Source of the DNA: Nitrospira lenta
GTDB taxonomy: Bacteria > Nitrospirota > Nitrospiria > Nitrospirales > Nitrospiraceae
Assembly: GCA_945906715.1 (NCBI GenBank)
Contig: CAMDRK010000090.1
Span: forward strand, 1-8,965
Length of the DNA: 8,965 nt
Direction of reading: 5' to 3'
In this document: piece after piece, positions 1-5,740 of the stretch
How positions within the stretch are numbered: the first letter of the stretch is position 1
How the letters are laid out: every line of letters begins with the position of its first letter
Notes under the pieces: generated by a model
The model's database searches: none
The model's input: the letters and a program-made list of their open reading frames with translations, nothing else
What the model was told of the DNA's origin: nothing
Made by a program: the position numbers and the translations under genes

Positions 1-851
1 AAGAAGGTGGCGGCGCTCAGCTTATCCGTGTGGGCAGGGGCATCGGAAAATAGTCGCTTCAAGTCTGGATCATACAATGATGGCCGTTCAACCCCGTAAT
101 GCCTGCGCTTTCGCTCATAGTGCTCGCGCAAGGTCTTCTTCAGTTCGGATAGCGGATCAATCTCCTCACTCGTGACCACCTTGGGCGGAACAGCCACCAG
201 CCCTTCCATCAGCCCCTCGACATACCGCAGCTTCTTGAGCACCGGCCATCCCTTATAACGGTCAGCCCACGTCGAGTCTGGTGTCAGCCAGACTGCGAAG
301 GTCTCCGCAAAATCTTCATCCGGATGGCTTTGCGCATACCACACATCGAGATGGCGCACAAAGCTCCGACTATACGGCCTGGGGCTGTAATACTTGGGGT
401 AGGGATCAGACGAGCGCCCAAAGACCTGTTGTCGACGACGAAGACGACGGAGGCGATAAGCATTTTCGATGGCATGGCCGGCCTCATGCCGTAAAATGCG
501 CATGCACCACTCCGCAGTCCCCCCCTCGACCTCAAGCATCTGATCCATTTCAAGTTTTGCGAGTCGTGGATGGGCCAGATAAAACGGTACGGCAATCCCC
601 GGCACACCGTCCGGAGTAAACCATTCGTTGGACAACCAAAAATGAGGGCGAAATATTAGCTGCCTGGCTTCGAGTTCGGCGTAGAGTTGTCGGACCTGTT
701 CTGACAGGAATACCCCGTCGAGGGTAATGCCAAGTTGGCTCATGGGGAGATTCAGAAGCTTCTCGTTGGACCACGAGACCCATTCTGGCTCGTGACCATG
801 GTTGTCAGACGCTGTCGCGTCCTGTGCCCGTAATTGTTGCATCGATGCCAT
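1..851 (-). CDS. Predicted zinc metallopeptidase-like protein, C-terminus cut off by the window edge
   Basis: This frame is open for 283 complete codons from an ATG at 851 to the left edge and has no stop, so the protein is partial. An HEAGH motif (HExxH, residues 122-126) is preceded by a conserved-looking RIL-R helix. It is followed about 55 residues later by D-E-D-F-A-E-T-F (about residues 178-185). That layout fits a zinc hydrolase of the gluzincin type, with two His and a downstream Glu (probably E183) as ligands; this assignment is inferred from motifs. An Arg-rich patch lies directly after the HEAGH helix. No signal peptide or membrane segment is visible, so it is probably cytoplasmic. 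A second in-frame ATG at 842 is a possible alternative start; the Shine-Dalgarno before either is weak (GGGG about 8 bases upstream of 851). It may belong to the families annotated as putative zinc-binding metallopeptidases, but I cannot name one. Substrate unknown. Confidence 0.75.
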   Translation of the reverse strand, partial: MASMQQLRAQDATASDNHGHEPEWVSWSNEKLLNLPMSQLGITLDGVFLSEQVRQLYAELEARQLIFRPHFWLSNEWFTPDGVPGIAVPFYLAHPRLAKLEMDQMLEVEGGTAEWCMRILRHEAGHAIENAYRLRRLRRRQQVFGRSSDPYPKYYSPRPYSRSFVRHLDVWYAQSHPDEDFAETFAVWLTPDSTWADRYKGWPVLKKLRYVEGLMEGLVAVPPKVVTSEEIDPLSELKKTLREHYERKRRHYGVERPSLYDPDLKRLFSDAPAHTDKLSAATF

Positions 852-887
852 ATTCTGCCCCGTCAACTTGCAAAAGGTGCTGTAGGA

Positions 888-896
888 AATATAGCA
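888..896 (-). promoter_or_regulatory. Candidate extended -10 promoter of the metallopeptidase gene
   Basis: Read on the minus strand this is TGC-TATATT, a good extended -10 element. It lies about 37 bases before the ATG at 851. No convincing -35 hexamer sits 16-18 bases upstream. The same TGCTATATTT string occurs upstream of pal, which adds some weight. Confidence 0.3.
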
Positions 897-1018
897 CGCA
901 CCTCAACATTGCCCTCTTTGAAAAGGCCTTTGTATTGATTGCGGCGTATAGGTGGAGAAAAAATGTCCGATCAAGTCCAAGAATGAACCGCGAGAGGCAA
1001 TAGATGCCGTAAACCGGT

Positions 1019-1512
1019 CTAACGGAGGCGAGAAAGAAGGGCTGGTGCCGTGGCCCAAATGGTATCGATCACCGAACACACGTAGGCGCGGGCCCGCTCA
1101 GTGTCAGTTTCCCAATCCGGTATCGCCTCATGCAAATCCAAAATCGGCTTGTCGTGGCCAAGACAGATCTGATTAAACAGGGGAACGTCTTGTCCATATT
1201 CTTCCCGGATGTATGCTTGGTGGTTTCGTCCCATCGCAATGATGAAGTCGGCGGTCGCGACCAGCTCCTCGGTAAGTTGTCGTTGGACGTGACTGGTCGG
1301 ATCAGTTCCCTTTTCACGCAATCGAGCCAGGACCCATTCATGCATCGTCTGAGCTTTGGCGTCGATCCCCGCCGAGCTGACGACGCAGGATGTACCGGTA
1401 CCGAGTCTGGCCTTGAGCGCGTACTCAGCCGTTACACTGCGAAAATATTCCCCGTGCACACGAATAGAACTGACTGAGGTTTGCCGCTAGGGCGATTTTC
1501 AACATTCCCCAT
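1019..1512 (-). pseudogene. Low-molecular-weight protein tyrosine phosphatase, frameshifted in the active-site loop
   Basis: LMW phosphatases hydrolyse phosphotyrosine, often on polysaccharide-export kinases, through a cysteine in a C-x5-R-S loop near the N-terminus. From an ATG at 1512, with GGAGG four bases upstream, the frame reads a short leader and then V-L-F-V-C-T-G-N-I, the start of that loop. It then shifts and ends at a TAA (1432-1434) after 26 residues. The rest of the loop, R-S, and the remaining 138 residues continue in the next frame to the TAG at 1019. That frame includes the family's S-S-A-G-I-D-A stretch, the helical core and I-P-D-W, which probably holds the general-acid Asp. 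Between Ile23 and Arg25 only two bases (1442-1443) stand where a codon is needed, so one base is missing in or next to the AAAA run at 1442-1445. Restored, the protein would be 164 residues, normal for the family. The downstream frame can start only at GTG 1459 and would lack the nucleophile Cys19. This is either a recent pseudogene or a sequence error. Confidence 0.8.
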
Positions 1513-1568
1513 GATGCCTCCGGCTGGAGATCGACAGCTGCGTGGCCGACCGCGTAGAATGCCGACCG

Positions 1569-2435
1569 ATGTCACCTTCAACAAACTCCCCACGCCCATA
1601 CCTCAAGCTGGACGAAGCCACGGAACAGCTCCAAACCAAACTGCTTCGCCTTGTTGGGGAGACCGTCGGCGAGTACGGCCTCATCAAAGACGGCGACAAG
1701 ATCATGGTCTGCCTTTCAGGAGGAAAAGACAGCTATGCATTGCTCGACTTATTGCTGGTCTTACAACAGCGTGCTCCGATTCATTTCGACCTAGTCGCAG
1801 TAAACTTGGATCAAAATCAACCAGGGTTTCCCGCCCATGTACTTCCCGACTATCTCTCACGTCTCGGGGTCCCATTCCATATCGAGACGCGAGACACCTA
1901 CTCAATCGTCAAGCGACTCATCCCTGTAGGGCAGACCACCTGTTCACTCTGCTCCAGACTCCGTCGTGGCATTCTCTATCGCGTCGCCACGGAATTGGGC
2001 GCGACCAAGATCGCCTTGGGTCACCACCGCGATGACATTATTGAAACTCTCTTCCTGAACTTATTTTACACTGGCAAACTCAAGACGATGCCACCAAAAT
2101 TGCGCTCGAAAGATGGCCGGCATGTGGTCATTCGCCCTCTGTCCGCTGTGCGGGAGAGCGACCTTTCTCAATATGCCGAGCTGCGCGCATTTCCCATTAT
2201 TCCCTGCGATCTCTGCGGCTCACAAGAGGATCTCAAGCGAAAACAAGTAAAGACGTTCCTGCGCGAGTGGGAGCAACGTTCGCCTGGCTGTACAGACAGT
2301 ATGTTCGCCGCTCTGTCGAACGTGGCGCCACCGCTTCTCCTGGACCGACGGCTGTTCGACTTCGTAGGTCTGCGCGCATCCGATCGCGCAGATGGACATA
2401 AGGATGCGTGGCTCGACCACGAGAGCAATACCTGA
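1569..2435 (+). CDS. ttcA: tRNA 2-thiocytidine(32) synthetase TtcA
   Basis: TtcA thiolates cytidine 32 in the anticodon loop of certain tRNAs, using ATP and an oxygen-sensitive iron-sulfur cluster in the cytoplasm. The protein has the PP-loop ATP-binding motif SGGKDS (residues 50-55), the VAVNLDQNQPGFP stretch, a CSLC pair (C125, C128) in TTCSLCSRLRRG and a second pair (C213, C216) in IPCDLCGSQ. These match the cluster ligands known from the E. coli enzyme. GHHRDDIIETLFLN is also typical. The 288 residues from ATG 1569 are close to the usual length (E. coli about 311; the tail is shorter here). A GTG at 1542 would add nine residues; it has GGAG 12 bases upstream, whereas ATG 1569 has no clear Shine-Dalgarno. 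I prefer ATG because the N-terminal length then fits the family. The gene is divergent from the phosphatase gene, with only 56 bases between the two starts, and converges on msrA 15 bases downstream. Confidence 0.95.
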   Translation: MSPSTNSPRPYLKLDEATEQLQTKLLRLVGETVGEYGLIKDGDKIMVCLSGGKDSYALLDLLLVLQQRAPIHFDLVAVNLDQNQPGFPAHVLPDYLSRLGVPFHIETRDTYSIVKRLIPVGQTTCSLCSRLRRGILYRVATELGATKIALGHHRDDIIETLFLNLFYTGKLKTMPPKLRSKDGRHVVIRPLSAVRESDLSQYAELRAFPIIPCDLCGSQEDLKRKQVKTFLREWEQRSPGCTDSMFAALSNVAPPLLLDRRLFDFVGLRASDRADGHKDAWLDHESNT

Positions 2436-2450
2436 TTGGAAGTGATATTA

Positions 2451-3011
2451 TTACTTAAGTTTCGCGGTAAAGAGCTTGCGGAACTTGGCAACCTTTGGCC
2501 CAACGACCGCGGCACAGTACCCCTGGAATGGATTTCTTGAAAAGTACTCTTGATGGTAGGGCTCGGCTTCATACCACGTTCCCGCCGGCTCGACTTGCGT
2601 AACAATAGATCCGGGATACATCCCTCCTTTCGTAATCGCTGCAATAGCGTCGTCTGCAACCTGTCTCTGGTCTGGGGTGTGATAAAAAATAGCCGAACGG
2701 TATTGTGTGCCGACATCATGGCCCTGCCGGTTGTGTGTCGTAGGATCGTGGATTACAAAAAACACCTCTAGCAACTCGCGATAGCTGACAACGGCAGGGT
2801 CGAATGTAATGCGTACTGCCTCTGCGTGCCCAGTCCTGCCGCTACACACGGCTTCATACGTCGGATGATCTATCTGGCCACCCATGTATCCAGACTCGAC
2901 CGCTGCCACACCCTTTATTTGGTCATAGACCGCTTCGAGGCACCAAAAGCAGCCGCCAGCTAAGGTGGCAATATTCAATCCCGTCTGTACCGGGGATGCG
3001 ATGTGTTCCAT
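2451..3011 (-). CDS. msrA: Peptide-methionine (S)-S-oxide reductase MsrA
   Basis: MsrA reduces the S-epimer of methionine sulfoxide in proteins and free methionine, with thioredoxin regenerating the enzyme. The GGCFWCLE signature is at residues 19-26, with catalytic Cys21. The family stretches GYMGG, YEAVCSGRTGHAEAV, DVGTQYRSAIFYH and YHQEYF are all present. Cys166 in Q-G-Y-C is the likely resolving cysteine. The length of 186 residues is usual for a single-domain MsrA; no MsrB domain or gene is visible here. An ATG at 3011 with AGAGG eight bases upstream supports the start. No signal peptide is seen, so the enzyme is expected to be cytoplasmic. It appears to be transcribed alone from a promoter in the 3012-3208 gap. 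Confidence 0.96.
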   Translation of the reverse strand: MEHIASPVQTGLNIATLAGGCFWCLEAVYDQIKGVAAVESGYMGGQIDHPTYEAVCSGRTGHAEAVRITFDPAVVSYRELLEVFFVIHDPTTHNRQGHDVGTQYRSAIFYHTPDQRQVADDAIAAITKGGMYPGSIVTQVEPAGTWYEAEPYHQEYFSRNPFQGYCAAVVGPKVAKFRKLFTAKLK

Positions 3012-3085
3012 CGTCCAAACCTCTGGATGCGCGGCTTGAGGAGCAGGCGTAGAAGGTTCTACTTTCTTTCGGACATTACCTCTGC

Positions 3086-3094
3086 CTTATACCA
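3086..3094 (-). promoter_or_regulatory. Candidate extended -10 promoter of msrA
   Basis: The minus strand reads TGG-TATAAG, an extended -10 element, giving a predicted transcript start near 3079 and an untranslated leader of about 68 bases. A good -35 hexamer is not evident. The small inverted repeat GTAGAA-GG-TTCTAC (3049-3062) lies inside this predicted leader. Confidence 0.35.
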
Positions 3095-3165
3095 TAGGGA
3101 ACTACGAAGCTGCGAATAGTTCTGTGAACGAGCGCATAGCTCCTCCAGCTAATAGCAGGCGATGG

Positions 3166-3181
3166 GTTAAATCGTTAAATC
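3166..3181. repeat. Tandem 8-base direct repeat (GTTAAATC twice)
   Basis: Two exact head-to-tail copies of GTTAAATC lie in the AT-rich gap just downstream of the PilZ gene. They are too short to call an iteron array. They could be a binding site or chance. Confidence 0.4.
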
Positions 3182-3208
3182 TAAACAAGGAAGGGGAAAC
3201 GAGAAGGG

Positions 3209-3604
3209 CTACGCCTTAAACTCTTCGTCGAGACCAGCAATGACCTGTTTGAGCTTTGCCTCCTCATCAGGCTGGATCTTCGTGAACTGAACCCCGAATG
3301 TATTGCCCTTGACCCACCGCACTTGGGCTTCGTCGATTCGCAACGGCCAGTCGAGTCCTGGGACATAGATCCGACACTCAAATGAAGCCCCTACGCCAAC
3401 CGGCAAATCCGTTTCGATCATACAGCCACCGGTAGAGAGGTCGAGCGTCCGACCTTGGCCTTCTCCCTGCCCAACTGAAATGATGCTTCTGAACTGTGAT
3501 GTAAAACGTGGCTGTTGGCGTTTATCTACAGGAAGCTCTTCTTTGATCATGCGAGGCCGAGAATGCTCCTTACTTAAATCCAGCTTTTTCCTTAGGAGAG
3601 CCAT
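3209..3604 (-). CDS. PilZ-domain protein, probable c-di-GMP receptor
   Basis: PilZ domains bind cyclic di-GMP and relay its level to motility, polysaccharide or other surface functions. The 131-residue protein has both binding signatures: RQQPR (RxxxR, residues 29-33) and DLSTGG (DxSxxG, residues 55-60). Beta-strand-like stretches follow, including FECRIYVPG and ARWV/GVQF-type segments. The domain fills almost the whole protein, with a charged 25-residue N-terminal tail and no output domain or membrane segment, so it likely works by binding a partner. An ATG at 3604 with GAGGTGA seven bases upstream is an excellent start. It lies 84 bases downstream of pal, beyond an inverted repeat that could be a terminator, so it may depend partly on read-through. 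The partner cannot be read from the sequence. Confidence 0.9.
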   Translation of the reverse strand: MALLRKKLDLSKEHSRPRMIKEELPVDKRQQPRFTSQFRSIISVGQGEGQGRTLDLSTGGCMIETDLPVGVGASFECRIYVPGLDWPLRIDEAQVRWVKGNTFGVQFTKIQPDEEAKLKQVIAGLDEEFKA

Positions 3605-3633
3605 GCGTATGTCACCTCAATTCACAAACAGCG

Positions 3634-3665
3634 AACCCCGGGCTCCATGAAGAGGCACCGGGGTT
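3634..3665 (-). terminator. Hairpin between pal and the PilZ gene, possible terminator
   Basis: AACCCCGG (3634-3641) and CCGGGGTT (3658-3665) form a perfect 8-base stem with a 16-base loop, 23 bases beyond the pal stop on the minus strand. The stem is strong, but only scattered T bases follow (CGCTGTTTG), so it is an atypical intrinsic terminator. It could instead stabilise the pal mRNA 3' end or cut down transcription into the PilZ gene. Confidence 0.5.
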
Positions 3666-3688
3666 CCTAGGGACCAGGAATCGATAGG

Positions 3689-4336
3689 TTACTTCTTCAC
3701 ATTTAAGAGTACGTGTCCGCGACGATTCTGCTGATAGCAGGATTCAGCAGGGTCCGTACAGAAAGGACGGGCCTTGCCGTACGACACGATCACCACCTGT
3801 TTGGGAGCTACGCCCGATTCGATCAGATAGCTGCGCGCAGCCTTGGCTCGTTTATCCCCCAACACAACATTGTAGTCGGCTGTGCCTCGTTCGTCACAAT
3901 GACCCTCGATTTTCATCACCGTTCCAGGATGCTCCTTCAGCCACTGTGCATCGAGGTTCAAGGCCTCCATGCCAGTATCTGAAAGCAGCCACTGATCGTA
4001 TCCAAAGAAGACGTCCTGTAACCCAGCTTCGATAGCCGCTTTTTCTTCTTTAGTTATTTCCTCGCGCTGACGGGAACTCATCCCAGAGGAAGAAAGCGAT
4101 GCGATATCGCCACCCTTCCCCAGGCGCTCTTCCGAGGGATTCTGAGAGAAACCACTCAATCCGCCCCCACTCCCTCCCCGAGCCATGCCAGGAAAGTTTG
4201 AGTTAGCACCGTTTTGCGCAGCCCCTGCTCCCGTCTCTCCATCGGACTGCAACCACTTCATACTACATCCCTGACTAACCAACAGGACAAGCCCCATTGC
4301 CGCCACGACACCTGCTTTCATTGAGCTTCTGATCAT
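3689..4336 (-). CDS. pal: Peptidoglycan-associated lipoprotein (Pal/OmpA C-terminal domain)
   Basis: Pal tethers the outer membrane to peptidoglycan and works with the Tol system. The 215-residue protein starts with a short basic N-terminus, a hydrophobic segment (residues 8-20) and a Cys24 in V-S-Q-G-C. That is a plausible but imperfect lipobox, so lipid attachment is inferred. A Gly/Ser/Asn-rich flexible linker follows (about 33-90). The OmpA-like domain (about 105-215) carries G-H-C-D-E-R-G-T (145-152), Y-N-x-x-L-G-x-x-R-A (155-164), V-S-Y-G-K (184-188) and N-R-R (204-206), which form the diaminopimelate-binding pocket in the family. Cys193 and Cys200 could form a disulfide near the NRR loop. 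An ATG at 4336 with GGGGGA eight bases upstream is preferred over an internal ATG at 4321. tolB is not next to it; instead two micro-ORFs lie upstream and a PilZ gene downstream. Confidence 0.92.
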   Translation of the reverse strand: MIRSSMKAGVVAAMGLVLLVSQGCSMKWLQSDGETGAGAAQNGANSNFPGMARGGSGGGLSGFSQNPSEERLGKGGDIASLSSSGMSSRQREEITKEEKAAIEAGLQDVFFGYDQWLLSDTGMEALNLDAQWLKEHPGTVMKIEGHCDERGTADYNVVLGDKRAKAARSYLIESGVAPKQVVIVSYGKARPFCTDPAESCYQQNRRGHVLLNVKK

Positions 4337-4381
4337 GATAGTTCCCCCATCTTTGGAATAAGACTTCGCCTGTGTAGATTA

Positions 4382-4390
4382 AATATAGCA
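4382..4390 (-). promoter_or_regulatory. Candidate extended -10 promoter of pal
   Basis: The minus strand reads TGC-TATATT here, predicting a start near 4375 and a leader of about 39 bases before the pal ATG. The surroundings are AT-rich. A TTGTCA lies upstream but too close (nine bases) to act as its -35. The same string precedes the metallopeptidase gene at 888-896. Confidence 0.4.
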
Positions 4391-4487
4391 CCTGAATGAC
4401 AAGCTGAGGCGCTCCAGTAGCCCATAGACTTTTTACTTGAATTGTCAGGCTGTTGGAGACGGACATTGAGCGTAGCCGCGGCAGGCG

Positions 4488-4503
4488 GAGGGACACGTCC
4501 CTC
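4488..4503. repeat. Perfect inverted repeat GAGGGAC-AC-GTCCCTC
   Basis: Seven-base perfect arms lie in the gap between the 48-residue membrane micro-protein and pal. As RNA the arms would form a six-pair stem with a four-base loop. No T-run follows on either strand, so I do not call it a terminator. It could cause transcript processing or pausing. Confidence 0.35.
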
Positions 4504-4544
4504 TATCACCAAACCAGGAAGGAATAGACTCGAAAAGAAACAGG

Positions 4545-4691
4545 TTAAAGTTGGGCTGGCTTGCGATCGGCCCACCGAGCCGGACGCATCACGGTACTTA
4601 ACGCGGCTATGGCACAAATGAAAGCCAACATGGCCAGGCTCACCATCAGAAAAAATCCAGCCCGGACATCATGGAGGACTACATGATTCAT
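4545..4691 (-). CDS. Small single-pass membrane protein, 48 residues, unknown function
   Basis: An ATG at 4691 follows an excellent Shine-Dalgarno, AGGAGGAG, with six bases between it and the start. The 48-residue frame ends at TAA 4545. The N-terminal ten residues are polar (M-N-H-V-V-L-H-D-V-R). Residues 11-34 form one strongly hydrophobic helix (A-G-F-F-L-M-V through A-A-L-S-T-V-M). The tail is basic (R-P-A-R-W-A-D-R-K), which predicts an N-outside, C-inside inner-membrane topology. It lies upstream of pal in the same direction, but 208 bases and a probable pal promoter separate them. I do not recognise the family. The ribosome binding site together with the clean topology is the main support; it could be a small subunit or regulator of an envelope complex. 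Confidence 0.6.
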   Translation of the reverse strand: MNHVVLHDVRAGFFLMVSLAMLAFICAIAALSTVMRPARWADRKPAQL

Positions 4692-4721
4692 GGCAAGCTC
4701 CTCCTCTTGGTGACTGTGCTC

Positions 4722-4859
4722 TTATCCACTCAGCCATCCGCAAGAACAAACCCAGGGCGCCGCGGGATCCTGCTTCCTCAACCAGCGTCCGCAACAGGGG
4801 CAATGCCTTGTCCAGGCCTTCCGCTGTATTCGACCTAATAACCTCCTGCTGGAATACAT
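4722..4859 (-). CDS. Doubtful 45-residue Cys-rich micro-ORF (zinc-ribbon-like)
   Basis: From an ATG at 4859, with AGGA seven bases upstream, this frame runs to TAA 4722, ending 30 bases before the start of the membrane micro-protein. It contains R-H-C-P-C-C-G-R-W-L and then W-V-C-S-C-G-W, resembling a CPxCG...CxCG zinc knuckle. An in-frame ATG at 4889 would give 55 residues. Against it, another minus-strand frame over the same bases reads as a Leu/Ala/Glu-rich amphipathic helix (A-E-G-L-D-K-A-L-P-L-L-R-T-L-V-E-E-A-G) with more gene-like codons. That frame has no normal start codon and has a TAG upstream. Shifted Leu codons naturally yield Cys codons, so the zinc knuckle may be a shadow of a decayed gene. 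Confidence 0.3.
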   Translation of the reverse strand: MYSSRRLLGRIQRKAWTRHCPCCGRWLRKQDPAAPWVCSCGWLSG

Positions 4860-4889
4860 GCCACGATCCTGCCTATAGCATAGCACCAT

Positions 4890-5055
4890 TCAGACAGCCC
4901 CAAGATCCTGCTTGCCATACGAAGAATATTACTAGAAACACGAGGAATCTATGCAGCCTTGGTAGGGGGATAGCCCTCTCAAAAGGGCCAGGCAGATCAG
5001 TTGCAAGCTACTGATACTTCAATGACTCTATCCTAATGATTCAGCGAACAGAGAG
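4890..5055. other. Intergenic stretch without a recognisable gene
   Basis: Together with the doubtful micro-ORF at 4722-4859, this makes a gap of over 300 bases between the membrane micro-protein and the tRNA gene. The only structure I see is a short inverted repeat, GCCC (4973-4976) with GGGC (4985-4988), extendable to a 5-6 pair stem. It is about 70 bases downstream of the tRNA on the minus strand and no T-run follows, so it is at best a weak terminator. Confidence 0.4.
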
Positions 5056-5131
5056 TGGTGCGCCCGGAGGGACTTGAACCCCCAACCCCCGGATCCGAAG
5101 TCCGATGCTCTATCCATTGAGCTACGGGCGC
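5056..5131 (-). tRNA. tRNA-Arg, anticodon TCG
   Basis: The 76-base gene folds as a full cloverleaf. The acceptor stem is GCGCCCG/CGGGCGC, the D stem GCTC/GAGC with loop AATGGATA, and the anticodon stem TCGGA/TCCGG with loop CTTCGGA. The variable loop is five bases, and the T arm is GGGGG/CCCTC with loop TTCAAGT. The discriminator base is A and the CCA end is encoded (5056-5058 on the plus strand read TGG). The anticodon TCG reads CGA and, by wobble, CGG arginine codons. It sits alone between aroK and the pal region, with its own likely promoter. Confidence 0.97.
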
Positions 5132-5141
5132 ACTCTGCCAT

Positions 5142-5170
5142 TTCAAACACTTTGGAGAAGGCCTTGTCAA
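5142..5170 (-). promoter_or_regulatory. Candidate sigma-70 promoter of the tRNA-Arg gene
   Basis: On the minus strand a perfect -35 TTGACA (5165-5170) is followed after exactly 17 bases by TTTGAA (5142-5147), a three-of-six match to the -10 consensus. Ten bases separate that hexamer from the mature tRNA 5' end, so the leader would be only a few bases long. Confidence 0.45.
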
Positions 5171-5227
5171 GGAAGGAGTGCCCGCATGGGTCAATCCTAA
5201 CGTGACAGAGACGATATCCGAGCATGC

Positions 5228-5728
5228 TCACACCAGCCCGAGTACGGCCTCCATCAATTGATTGATCGATCGACCATCGGTCACGATAATGTGATCGGCA
5301 GCCGCTTGATATTTCGGCGTCCGCTCCTGCAACACCTCTTGAATTTCATCGACGAACGACTTGGTCCCAGTCAACGAGGGGCGCTGATTATCACCGCCGA
5401 TTCGTTTCACGATCGTCTCGACGGAGGCCGTCAGCCAAAATACAGTGCCATTCTTCTTCAACGTCTCGACATTTTGCTGGCGCAGTATGGCCCCACCACC
5501 GGTATCGATCACGAGCTGGTCACGGCCAGCAAGTTCTCTGCAGATCTCGGACTCCAGATCCCGAAAGCATTCCCATCCCTCCTGGGCAACGATCTCCGGA
5601 ATCGTACGTTGCGCGCGCTTGACGATTTCCGTATCGGTTGACACGAGCGCTCGTCCCAAGCGCGACGCAAGCTGTCTACCCACCGTACTCTTACCAGTTC
5701 CCCGATAGCCAATCAGCACGATGTTCAC
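5228..5728 (-). CDS. aroK: Shikimate kinase AroK
   Basis: AroK phosphorylates shikimate to shikimate 3-phosphate with ATP, the fifth step of the shikimate pathway to chorismate, in the cytoplasm. The P-loop is G-Y-R-G-T-G-K-S-T (residues 7-15). The shikimate-binding S-T-D-T-E-I, the F-R-D-L-E-S-E segment and T-G-G-G-A-I follow in order. Q-R-P-S-L lies in the lid region. Starting at GTG 5728 gives 166 residues, close to the usual 170-175, and puts the P-loop at its normal distance from the N-terminus. The frame stays open to a TTG at 5806, but those extra 26 residues (P-V-P-L-A-P-Y-P-S-R) are translated G-run filler and do not look like protein. The Shine-Dalgarno is poor. It is the last gene of the run, 70 bases after aroE, which encodes the preceding enzyme. 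Confidence 0.93.
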   Translation of the reverse strand: MNIVLIGYRGTGKSTVGRQLASRLGRALVSTDTEIVKRAQRTIPEIVAQEGWECFRDLESEICRELAGRDQLVIDTGGGAILRQQNVETLKKNGTVFWLTASVETIVKRIGGDNQRPSLTGTKSFVDEIQEVLQERTPKYQAAADHIIVTDGRSINQLMEAVLGLV

Positions 5729-5740
5729 AATGCACCGTGA

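Noticed and set aside
1481..2035. A 184-codon open frame on the plus strand
   Set aside because: It overlaps ttcA in another frame. The product is Arg/Ser/Pro-rich with no domain, while ttcA carries all family motifs, so this is a shadow.
2436..2450. Possible bidirectional terminator between convergent ttcA and msrA
   Set aside because: Only a weak AT-rich imperfect repeat is present, too unstable for a terminator call.
2168..2719. A 183-codon minus-strand open frame spanning the ttcA-msrA junction
   Set aside because: It is antisense to ttcA and out of frame with msrA, and it is rich in Arg and Ser with no recognisable motif.
3102..3137. An 11-codon minus-strand ORF after GGAGGAG upstream of msrA
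   Set aside because: It is very short, the ribosome site is too close to the ATG, and it lies upstream of the predicted msrA transcript start.
4333..4617. A 94-codon minus-strand frame upstream of pal
   Set aside because: It has no ribosome site, overlaps the better supported 48-residue membrane ORF in another frame, and its protein has no coherent structure.
5220..5229. 10-base palindrome GAGCATGCTC at the aroK stop codon
   Set aside because: It is short, has no loop space for an RNA hairpin of useful stability and no T-run, so it is probably chance.
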